5,982 bases of DNA. Source: Thermococcales archaeon 44_46. Lineage in GTDB: Archaea > Methanobacteriota_B > Thermococci > Thermococcales > Thermococcaceae. The DNA lies in assembly GCA_001507935.1 (NCBI GenBank), contig LGET01000100.1, positions 1 to 5,982 on the forward strand, in the 5' to 3' direction. Both the position numbers and the translations under genes were made by a program. Position 1 is the stretch's first letter. The number at the start of each line of letters is the position of its first letter. The notes beneath the pieces were generated by a model, which searched no databases, was not told the DNA's origin, and worked only from the letters and a program-made list of their open reading frames with translations. Shown piece by piece: positions 1-5,404 of this stretch.

Positions 1-354
1 AGCTTTTTTGTTGTAACCGCGTTCCTGCCTGTGGAATTTAAAATAACCTCATTGATATTGCTAATCCCAATATTGTTGTCCCTTCTGAGTTTAAGGAAAA
101 GGGGATACACTGGCCTTATGCTGGCTTTTGCTGCAATTCCAATTCCACTGATAACAGGTGCCCTTGCAGTGAGGGCTTATATCGATGTGTTTATCAACCC
201 CACCGCACTTCAAGAAGCCGCTCAAGGATTGGGAGTATCCCCAACTACCGCCCAAATCGTCGCTGGAGTAATGGTGCTCTTTGGAATTGCCGAGCTGGTG
301 TTGTTGAGCTATGCCATATACATGTTCTACAAGCACAGGCACGCGTTCCTTTGA
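1..354 (+). CDS. Small multi-pass membrane protein, 5' end outside window
   Basis: The reading frame is open from base 1 to the TGA at 352-354, giving 117 visible residues. A GTG at 31 could serve as a start, but no Shine-Dalgarno sequence precedes it and the ten codons before it already read as hydrophobic protein (SFFVVTAFLP). The gene therefore most likely begins left of the window. Three hydrophobic stretches are visible, at about residues 15-31, 38-57 and 85-109 of the visible part. They are separated by a basic RKR loop and by a longer polar loop containing INPTALQEA. Positive residues after the first segment and the final KHRH suggest both of these face the cytoplasm. No catalytic motif or known family is recognised. 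The gene is convergent with the P-II gene, so the two are unlikely to share an operon. Function unknown; confidence is in it being a real membrane-protein gene. Confidence 0.72.
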   Translation, partial: SFFVVTAFLPVEFKITSLILLIPILLSLLSLRKRGYTGLMLAFAAIPIPLITGALAVRAYIDVFINPTALQEAAQGLGVSPTTAQIVAGVMVLFGIAELVLLSYAIYMFYKHRHAFL

Positions 355-360
355 GAAATT

Positions 361-382
361 AAAAAATAGCTCTCAATAGAGC
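361..382 (-). terminator. Hairpin plus T6 terminator of the P-II gene
   Basis: GCTCT (369-373), loop CAAT (374-377) and AGAGC (378-382) form a perfect 5-bp stem that overlaps the P-II stop codon. Read on the minus strand it is followed by TATTTTTT (T6 at 361-366). Archaeal termination depends mainly on the T-tract, so the hairpin may be incidental. On the plus strand the same hairpin is followed by a T5 run at 394-398, which could help end the membrane-protein transcript. Confidence 0.5.
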
Positions 383-690
383 GCTTCGTTTCCTTTTTCT
401 CCTGTTCTTACTCTTATTGCTTCATAAACTGGCAAAACAAATATTTTTCCGTCTCCGGGGATTCCCCTTCTTGCATTTTGGATTATTGTTTCAACAGCCT
501 TATCGACATCTTCATCTTTCACAACTATCTCAATTTTCATCTTCGGCATGAGCTCATATGGAGGGACTCCTCCCTGTACGCCTCTACCCTTAACAGGGTA
601 AGATGTCATCGGGATTATTCCCATTTGCTTTAGAGCTTTATGAACCCTATCAAAATCTTCTTCTCGAATAATAGCCTCAATTTTTTTCAT
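373..690 (-). CDS. P-II family signal-transduction protein with shortened T-loop
   Basis: This 105-aa protein belongs to the GlnB/GlnK family of trimeric sensors, which bind ATP/ADP and 2-oxoglutarate and control transporters or enzymes through a flexible T-loop. The N-terminus MKKIEAII is canonical. G35, G37 and Q39 align one-to-one with E. coli GlnB, and PKMKIEIVV (49-57), the GDGKIF B-loop (79-84) and the C-terminal IRVRTGE (92-98) are all present. The T-loop between Q39 and the PK motif is about eight residues shorter than in E. coli GlnB, so the usual uridylylated-Tyr51 segment is absent. R38 is replaced by V. A start four codons upstream (702) is possible, but GGTGG at 695-699 then sits well as a Shine-Dalgarno for the ATG at 690, which also matches the family N-terminus. 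No amtB or glnA neighbour is visible. The target is unknown. Confidence 0.9.
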   Translation of the reverse strand: MKKIEAIIREEDFDRVHKALKQMGIIPMTSYPVKGRGVQGGVPPYELMPKMKIEIVVKDEDVDKAVETIIQNARRGIPGDGKIFVLPVYEAIRVRTGEKGNEALY

Positions 691-694
691 GAGA

Positions 695-699
695 TCCAC
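695..699 (-). promoter_or_regulatory. Ribosome binding site deciding the P-II start
   Basis: On the minus strand GGTGG lies four nucleotides before the ATG at 690-688. It falls inside the alternative longer reading frame beginning at 702, which argues for the shorter 105-aa protein. Confidence 0.5.
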
Positions 700-714
700 C
701 ATATATAATTAGGA

Positions 715-744
715 TAAAAAAGAAAATAAACTTTTTCTAAAAAA
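715..744 (-). terminator. T-rich terminator tract after the branching enzyme
   Basis: Directly after the TAA stop at 746-748 the minus strand carries T6 (739-744) and a second T6 (716-721) in a strongly T-rich spacer. This is the usual form of an archaeal intrinsic terminator. It could end the branching-enzyme transcript before the P-II gene. No stable hairpin is seen. Confidence 0.45.
723..737 (-). promoter_or_regulatory. Candidate BRE/TATA promoter for the P-II gene
   Basis: The minus strand reads GAAAAAG then TTTATTTT (723-730), a purine-rich BRE-like block followed by a TATA-like box. A start about 25 nt downstream falls near 700-702, leaving a leader of roughly ten nucleotides that still contains the GGTGG site. 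This supports independent transcription of the P-II gene even though the branching enzyme lies just upstream on the same strand. The element overlaps T-rich terminator-like sequence, so it is not certain. Confidence 0.45.
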
Positions 745-745
745 C

Positions 746-2743
746 TTAAATGTATTCTAATGCCTTTTTCAACCTTTTTTGTGATATTCTTGTTTCTTTG
801 GCTAGTTCTTCTATGTCGGCCTGCTTGAGTGCCTCAATACTAGTAATACCGGCTTTTTTAAGCTTCTCAATCGTTTTTGGTCCTATTCCCTTTATGGAAA
901 GAAGCCTTTCCTCAAAGCTTAATGGATCCTTAGGTTTTTTGCCCCTTTTGGTTCTTTGAGGCTTTCTTTTTGTTTTTTGCTTTCTTTTCTTCTGCTTCAT
1001 GGATTTTTCTATCTTCTTCTCCCTGACAACCTGAGCACTTGCAAAATTCAACGGTTCTGCTTTGATATTCTCATCTTCCACTAGGATCTCCGGAGGCTCA
1101 AAGGAGTTTGGAACTGTCGGCGGCTCTTCGCTAACATAAACATCTACATTTATTGGATGGAAGGGATTGTCTTCCTCTTCAACCTTGGCTAAAAACTTAA
1201 TTTCATCTGACCTCCCACTCTCGAAATATTCCTCGAGGGCATTAGCGAGACGATGGAATATCCTGGAGTGCTCAAGTAGGCGCCTCTTCCCATATTCCTT
1301 TGCTTGCCGGGTGGTTACAAGAAACGGCCAATCACTGCTCTCTATGAGTAAAAGCTCTCTTCCCAACTGCTCCAAAACTCTATCTCCGAATTCGTCTTCA
1401 TGGAGATATTTGCTTGCAAGAGCAACCATCCTTCTCTCTGCAAGATGTATATGCTCCCACATCCACTCCACTTCTGGATTCCACCATGTGTAATGAGTCC
1501 CATACATTCCCCAAGAACCCTCGGGGAGTTCTATTTCATACCTCTCCCCCCGGTAGTTCTCCAGGAACCTTGATATCGTCGTGGTTTCTATTCCCGCTTC
1601 TTCCATGAGCTCCAGTACCCTTCCAAGCCATTTAACACCCTCAAACCACCAGTGACCAAAGAGTTCTGTATCGTAGGGCGCAACAACTATACCTTTCTCT
1701 CCGCATTCTCTCTCATATTCTTCCAGGAGAGACTTAACTAAGCTTACAAAGTGTCTTGCATGTTCTTCAACTCTCTCCAAGGCTTTTTCCGGGACATAGG
1801 GTTCTTTCCCCCCAAGGTCGACTTCTTTGGACGTAACTCTCCAGTACTGCCCTCCGCTCTTCTCTGCTTTTTTGTGGAATTCCCTGTACCAGAAATCCCC
1901 AGGATAGCCTATGTCGGCACTCCAGACCTGAAGCCCAGTCTCCCTGTTCCTCGCGAACACAGCTATGTCCGTTCCCTTTATGAAATAAGGTCTTAGCGTG
2001 GACTTCTTAGTCTTTGCAGGGAGAATTTTTCCATAACCAAAGCTCGCGGGACCCTCGTCTATTAAGTGGCTCTCAACAAAGAAAAACTTCAGCCCATATT
2101 TCTCCAAGAACTTTTCAATCCCCTTTCGCCATACAATTTCTCCACTGCTCGGACTTTGCCATAATCCCTCTGGTCTGTAAGCACATTCTGGGAGCCATAT
2201 TCCTCTTGGCTTCCTTCCAAAATGCTTCTCGTAAGTGAGAACTCCATTGGCAATTTGTCCTTCAATGGCTTCATCTCTCTCCAAGAGGGGCAGATAGCCG
2301 TGAGTTGCTCCAGATGTTATTATCTCCACGTAGCCTTCATCCTGGAGCTTCTTGAGAACCCCAAGTATGTCCCCGTTTATTTTCCTCCAGTACTCATAAA
2401 CTTTGGTAAAGTAATCGAGCATATAGGAGATTGCATGCTTGAGCTTTTCATCTTCGTATTTCTTCAAGTCCTCGCGCATGGCATTGAGCTTTCTTTCCAT
2501 GTACTCCTCAAATCCCTTCTTTATGTGCTCATCCGAAAGCTGCTCGGCCAGTATTGGCGTAACACCAATTACCAGCTGAAACTTTACTCTCTTCCTCTTA
2601 AGCCTCTCGAACTCCATCAGAAGAGGCAGATACGTCTCGGAGATGGCTTCAAAGACCCACTCTTCACCAAAAGGCCATCTGCCATGTTTTCTCACATAGG
2701 GGATATGAGTGTGTAACACAAACGTAAAATATCCTCTGACCAT
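746..2743 (-). CDS. GH57 1,4-alpha-glucan branching enzyme with C-terminal HhH tail
   Basis: This 665-aa enzyme cuts alpha-1,4-glucan and re-attaches the piece through an alpha-1,6 bond, making branched glycogen-like polymer; no signal peptide is present. GH57 motifs occur in order: HTHIPY (11-16), SGATHGYLPLL (144-154), WLPEC (183-187) with nucleophile E186, and APYDTELFGHWW (355-366) with acid/base D358. W23, Y237 (mobile loop), W274, W411 and W420 match active-site positions described for T. kodakarensis TK1436 with a shift of 1-4 residues. A barrel fills about 1-395 and a DUF1957-type helical domain about 400-510. A linker at 574-605 has 19 Lys/Arg in 32 residues. Residues 612-665 form a helix-hairpin-helix module (IKGIGPKTIEKL then ITSIEALKQADIEELA). 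TK1436 (675 aa) has a comparable tail. The start is fixed by GAGGTGG six nucleotides upstream. The family also holds amylases and 4-alpha-glucanotransferases, but the architecture fits branching enzyme best. Confidence 0.95.
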   Translation of the reverse strand: MVRGYFTFVLHTHIPYVRKHGRWPFGEEWVFEAISETYLPLLMEFERLKRKRVKFQLVIGVTPILAEQLSDEHIKKGFEEYMERKLNAMREDLKKYEDEKLKHAISYMLDYFTKVYEYWRKINGDILGVLKKLQDEGYVEIITSGATHGYLPLLERDEAIEGQIANGVLTYEKHFGRKPRGIWLPECAYRPEGLWQSPSSGEIVWRKGIEKFLEKYGLKFFFVESHLIDEGPASFGYGKILPAKTKKSTLRPYFIKGTDIAVFARNRETGLQVWSADIGYPGDFWYREFHKKAEKSGGQYWRVTSKEVDLGGKEPYVPEKALERVEEHARHFVSLVKSLLEEYERECGEKGIVVAPYDTELFGHWWFEGVKWLGRVLELMEEAGIETTTISRFLENYRGERYEIELPEGSWGMYGTHYTWWNPEVEWMWEHIHLAERRMVALASKYLHEDEFGDRVLEQLGRELLLIESSDWPFLVTTRQAKEYGKRRLLEHSRIFHRLANALEEYFESGRSDEIKFLAKVEEEDNPFHPINVDVYVSEEPPTVPNSFEPPEILVEDENIKAEPLNFASAQVVREKKIEKSMKQKKRKQKTKRKPQRTKRGKKPKDPLSFEERLLSIKGIGPKTIEKLKKAGITSIEALKQADIEELAKETRISQKRLKKALEYI

Positions 2744-2749
2744 AAAATA

Positions 2750-2756
2750 CCACCTC
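2750..2756 (-). promoter_or_regulatory. Ribosome binding site of the branching enzyme
   Basis: The minus strand has GAGGTGG six nucleotides before the ATG at 2743-2741, a strong match to the archaeal 16S 3' end. It confirms the start giving MVRGYFTFVLHTHIPY. Confidence 0.8.
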
Positions 2757-2792
2757 TATGCTGTAATTCTTTTGAAATTTACTAACTTTTGA

Positions 2793-2800
2793 GTATTTAA
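2793..2800 (-). promoter_or_regulatory. Candidate TATA box for the branching enzyme
   Basis: The minus strand reads TTAAATAC, preceded by CGAAATTG as a possible BRE. A start about 25 nt downstream lies near 2770, giving a leader of roughly 28 nt that contains the GAGGTGG site. No Thermococcales glycolytic motif (TATCAC-N5-GTGATA) is found in the intergenic region, so control by the sugar regulator that uses that motif is not indicated here. Confidence 0.45.
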
Positions 2801-2863
2801 CAATTTCGGAATAGAAATCCCTTTTGTGGTTTTAACAATGGTTCATGACCTTTTTCTTTTTCT

Positions 2864-2896
2864 CAAGCCTCGCCCTTCAGGGCGGGGAGGAGGTCA
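2864..2896 (+). mobile_element. Orphan IS200/IS605-type right end, omega-RNA-like hairpin
   Basis: CCTCGCCC (2868-2875), loop TTCA and GGGCGGGG (2880-2887) form an 8-bp stem with one G-T wobble, followed by AGGAGGTCAG. This layout, a GC-rich stem with a short loop and then a GGAGGTCA-like end, is typical of right ends of tnpB-carrying IS200/IS605 elements, where it also forms the 3' end of the guide (omega) RNA. The frame starting at 2864 reads QASPFRAGRRS, like the C-terminal tail of many TnpB proteins. Upstream the same frame meets a TGA at 2846-2848 and no tnpB or tnpA is present, so this is a solo end or small derivative rather than a working transposon. The GC-rich block stands out from the AT-rich spacer. 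The assignment rests on recalled family patterns, not on alignment. Confidence 0.5.
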
Positions 2897-2938
2897 GAGC
2901 GAGATGTCTCTAATAAAAGAGAGCAATCAACACCATAC

Positions 2939-2945
2939 TTTAAAA
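2939..2945 (+). promoter_or_regulatory. Candidate TATA box for rqcH
   Basis: TTTAAAA at 2939-2945 would place transcription start near 2967, giving a leader of about 13 nt that just includes the AGGTG site at 2969. A second AT box, ATTTAAAA at 2950, would start transcription past the ribosome binding site and is less likely. The promoter lies about 45 nt downstream of the transposon-end-like hairpin. Confidence 0.5.
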
Positions 2946-2968
2946 GGCATTTAAAACAACCTTCTCAT

Positions 2969-2973
2969 AGGTG
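2969..2973 (+). promoter_or_regulatory. Ribosome binding site of rqcH
   Basis: AGGTG lies six nucleotides before the ATG at 2980. The in-frame GTG at 2971 is part of this site, so it is not the start codon. Confidence 0.7.
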
Positions 2974-2979
2974 GGAAGT

Positions 2980-4932
2980 ATGAAGCAGGAAATGAGCAGT
3001 GTCGACATCAAGTACATAGTGGAGGAACTGAAGTCCTTGGAGGGAGCTTTGATTGACAAGATATATCACGATGGAGAGCAGATTAGGATAAAACTCCGCG
3101 TGGCGGGAGAAGGAAGAAAAGACCTTATTATTGAAGCGGGAAGGAGGATTCACCTAACAACCTACATAAAAGAAGCCCCACAACAGCCCTCTTCGTTCAC
3201 AATGCTTCTCAGAAAATACCTGAGCGGCTCAAGGCTCGAAAAGATAGAACAGCACGATTTCGACAGAATAGTAAAGCTCAAGATAGGGGAATACACACTA
3301 ATAGCCGAGCTCTTTAAAAGAGGTAATATCATCCTCGTTGATAAAGACAACGTTATAGTCTCCGCCCTAAGGTACGAAGAGTTTAAGGACAGGGTGATAA
3401 AGCCAAAACACGAGTACAAGCTTCCCCCCGCGAGAGAAAATCCCATTGATATTTCCTGGGAGAAGTTTAAAGAGCTCATATCATCTCAAGAAGTTGAGAT
3501 AGTCAGGGCTCTGGCGAGAAACCTCAATATGGGAGGGCTATACGCGGAGGAGATTCTTTTAAGGGCTGGGGTGAAAAAAACTAAAAAAGCCAGTGAACTG
3601 AGTGAAGACGAGCTCAGGGTGGTCTTTGACAAAATGAAAGAAGTTTTTAATTCTCCAAAGAATCCGAATATAGTGCATAAAGACTCCACACCCATAGATG
3701 TTCTTCCGATTGAGCTCAAGTGGTATGAAGGCTATGAGAAAAAATTCTTCGAGACTTTTAGCGAGGCTTTGGATGAGTATTTTGGAAGAATTCTTATCGA
3801 GAGCGCGAAGCTTGAGAGAACCAAGAAGCTTCAAGACAAGAAGAGATCCCTAGAGGTTACCCTCAGAAAACAGGAAGAAATGATAAAAGGTTTTGAAAAA
3901 GAAATGCAGGAAAATCAGGAAATTGGTGACTTAATATACGCTAACTTCGCTTTTGTGGAAAATCTCCTAAAGGAACTTTCAAAGGCAGTTGAAAAGCTTG
4001 GATGGGAGGAGTTTAAAAAGAGAATAGAAGAAGGTAAAAAATCAGGCAATAAAGTTGCCCAGATGATAAAAAGCGTAGATCCAAAAGAAAAGGCCGTGAC
4101 AATAGAACTGGAAGGTAAAAAGGTGAGGCTTTATCTCGACAAGAGCATAGGGGAAAATGCCGAGATATACTATGAAAAGGCCAAAAAAGCCAAACATAAA
4201 CTTGAAGGGGCCAGAAAAGCCCATGAAGACACTCTGAGAAAAATAGAGGAGATAGAGAAGCTCATAGAAGAGGAAGAGAAGAAAGAGCTTAACGTGAAAA
4301 AGCTTGAAAAACGTAAGAAAAAGTGGTTTGAAAAGTTCAGGTGGTTCATAAGCAGTGAGGGCTTTTTGGTGATAGGAGGAAAAGATGCCACAACGAACGA
4401 AATAGTCGTAAAGAAGCATATGAGTGAGAACGACCTCTACTGCCATGCTGACATCTACGGGGCCCCACACGTGGTAATAAAAGATGGCAAGAAGGCCGGT
4501 GAGAAAACGATATTTGAAGCCTGCCAGTTCGCAGTTTCAATGTCAAGGGCATGGAAAGACGGGATATATTCGGGAGACGCCTACTGGGCAGACCCAAGCC
4601 AAGTTACAAAAAAAGCTCCAAGCGGAGAATACCTGGGCAAAGGAGCCTTCATGGTTTATGGAAAGAGGAACTGGATGCACGGGCTACCTGTGAAGCTCGC
4701 CATCGGTGTAGTAGAGTACGAAGGAGAGAGACTCCCCATGTGCGGGCCCGTTGATGCCGTTAAGGCTCATGCGGATAAGTATATCGTCATCCGCCCGGGA
4801 AGAACAAAAAAGAGTGAACTTGCTAAAAAAATAGCTAAAATTTTCGAGAAGTGGGGCTACAAAGTGGATCTTGACGAGTTAATGCAAATCCTACCCCCCG
4901 GAAACGGTGAGATTGTGGAGGTGGTAGAATGA
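2980..4932 (+). CDS. rqcH: RqcH, archaeal NFACT-family ribosome quality-control factor
   Basis: This 650-aa protein is the archaeal relative of bacterial RqcH and eukaryotic Rqc2/NEMF. These bind the large ribosomal subunit carrying a stalled peptidyl-tRNA; the bacterial and yeast proteins recruit tRNA to add C-terminal tails to the nascent chain. The NFACT-N domain spans about 1-145 and holds the conserved D95-R96 pair in DFDRIVKL, equivalent to the tRNA-binding DR of B. subtilis RqcH. Residues 170-225 fit the HhH/middle region. Long charged helices at about 270-310 and 392-448 form the coiled-coil arm, with a small insertion domain between. The NFACT-R (DUF814) domain begins near WFEKFRWF (449-456), continues with GGKDATTNEIVVKKH (466-480) and LYCHADIYGAPHVVIK, and runs to about 580. 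Length is near that of other archaeal homologues. The next gene starts within its stop codon. Whether archaeal RqcH adds alanine tails cannot be told from the sequence. Confidence 0.95.
   Translation: MKQEMSSVDIKYIVEELKSLEGALIDKIYHDGEQIRIKLRVAGEGRKDLIIEAGRRIHLTTYIKEAPQQPSSFTMLLRKYLSGSRLEKIEQHDFDRIVKLKIGEYTLIAELFKRGNIILVDKDNVIVSALRYEEFKDRVIKPKHEYKLPPARENPIDISWEKFKELISSQEVEIVRALARNLNMGGLYAEEILLRAGVKKTKKASELSEDELRVVFDKMKEVFNSPKNPNIVHKDSTPIDVLPIELKWYEGYEKKFFETFSEALDEYFGRILIESAKLERTKKLQDKKRSLEVTLRKQEEMIKGFEKEMQENQEIGDLIYANFAFVENLLKELSKAVEKLGWEEFKKRIEEGKKSGNKVAQMIKSVDPKEKAVTIELEGKKVRLYLDKSIGENAEIYYEKAKKAKHKLEGARKAHEDTLRKIEEIEKLIEEEEKKELNVKKLEKRKKKWFEKFRWFISSEGFLVIGGKDATTNEIVVKKHMSENDLYCHADIYGAPHVVIKDGKKAGEKTIFEACQFAVSMSRAWKDGIYSGDAYWADPSQVTKKAPSGEYLGKGAFMVYGKRNWMHGLPVKLAIGVVEYEGERLPMCGPVDAVKAHADKYIVIRPGRTKKSELAKKIAKIFEKWGYKVDLDELMQILPPGNGEIVEVVE
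4917..4923 (+). promoter_or_regulatory. Ribosome binding site of the gene coupled to rqcH
   Basis: GGAGGTG, a near-perfect match to the anti-Shine-Dalgarno, lies five nucleotides before the ATG at 4929. It is built into the last codons of rqcH (VEVVE), which supports real translation of the overlapping downstream gene. Confidence 0.8.
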
Positions 4933-5369
4933 TAAACCTCTACGCAATAGCCCAGAGAGAACTCGCAAAGGACTTGCTCTTCGAGGTTGACGATGAAGTG
5001 GTTACGTTCTCTGTAAAAGGGGTTATGATAGCAAAGACGAACTCAAAGGGGTATAATTTTTCTTTTATCGAGATCACGGACAATGAATTTGTGCTGGCAG
5101 TCCAGATGAAGGGATATGTGATTTATATCGGCTTAGAGAGCGACGAAATACTTGACGAAGATGCATATCCAGAAATCGTAAGGGCATTGATAAACCACCT
5201 CTTGCCTGCCCTTCATACCCTTGTCAAAGAGGCCGAGAAGAGCTATACCGGGAAAGCAGATTTGCTTTTAGACGATAATATGAGCCCTGAAATGAAGGAA
5301 TTCTTTTATGAGCTGCTCTTAAAACACAAAAAGGGATTGCCAACGCACGAGCAGGTCGACGTTGCGTAG
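4929..5369 (+). CDS. Uncharacterised acidic protein coupled to rqcH
   Basis: This is a 146-aa, soluble, acidic protein with no signal peptide or membrane segment. I do not recognise its family. Its ATG overlaps the rqcH TGA (ATGA at 4929-4932) and a strong GGAGGTG sits inside the rqcH 3' end, so the two are almost certainly co-transcribed and translationally coupled. The first half looks beta-rich, with alternating hydrophobic strands around VVTFSVKGVMIAKT (24-37), NFSFIEITD (43-51), EFVLAVQMKGYVIYIGL (53-69). The second half looks helical (PEIVRALINHLLPALHTLVKEAEK, about 81-104, and PEMKEFFYELLLKHKKG, about 119-135). There is no Cys, no obvious metal site and no nucleotide-binding motif. Context suggests a role beside RqcH in ribosome quality control or translation, but this is guilt by association only. 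Confidence 0.85.
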   Translation: MINLYAIAQRELAKDLLFEVDDEVVTFSVKGVMIAKTNSKGYNFSFIEITDNEFVLAVQMKGYVIYIGLESDEILDEDAYPEIVRALINHLLPALHTLVKEAEKSYTGKADLLLDDNMSPEMKEFFYELLLKHKKGLPTHEQVDVA

Positions 5370-5375
5370 CAAAGG

Positions 5376-5383
5376 TTTTAAAG
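5376..5383 (+). promoter_or_regulatory. Candidate promoter for the radical SAM gene, near-leaderless
   Basis: GCAAAGG (5369-5375) followed by TTTTAAAG (5376-5383) resembles a BRE/TATA pair. A start about 25 nt downstream falls at about 5404, next to the ATG at 5405. The transcript would be leaderless or nearly so, which fits the lack of a good Shine-Dalgarno before this gene (only a weak AGGGACG). Read-through from the rqcH pair is also possible, because no strong T-tract separates them. Confidence 0.45.
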
Positions 5384-5404
5384 AATTCATCATAGGGACG
5401 AACC

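Noticed and set aside
31..354. GTG at 31 as the real start of the membrane protein
   Set aside because: No ribosome binding site lies before it, and the frame is open and hydrophobic back to base 1; a truncated gene is the better reading.
2222..2716. 164-codon open frame on the + strand inside the branching enzyme
   Set aside because: It is antisense to the conserved GH57 catalytic region, has no ribosome binding site or recognisable domain, and its composition is that of a shadow frame.
2907..2922. TCTCT/AGAGA hairpin downstream of the transposon-end-like element
   Set aside because: Only a 5-bp AT/GC-mixed stem with a six-base loop and competing with a GAGA/TCTC pairing; too weak to call a structure.
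2971..2979. GTG at 2971 as the rqcH start
   Set aside because: This GTG is inside the AGGTG Shine-Dalgarno; the ATG at 2980 has correct spacing and gives the expected N-terminus.
2744..2979. Sugar-regulator palindrome (TATCAC-N5-GTGATA) in the branching-enzyme promoter
   Set aside because: Neither half-site occurs in the intergenic region; TATCAC and GTGATA occur only singly within genes without the paired spacing.
4042..4470. 142-codon Phe/Leu-rich open frame on the - strand inside rqcH
   Set aside because: Its hydrophobic look comes from reading Lys/Glu-rich coiled-coil codons in reverse; no start signal or independent support.
5386..5391. TGATGA (C-box-like) on the minus strand as a C/D box guide RNA
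   Set aside because: No CTGA D-box was found at suitable distance on the same strand, and the region is explained by a promoter.
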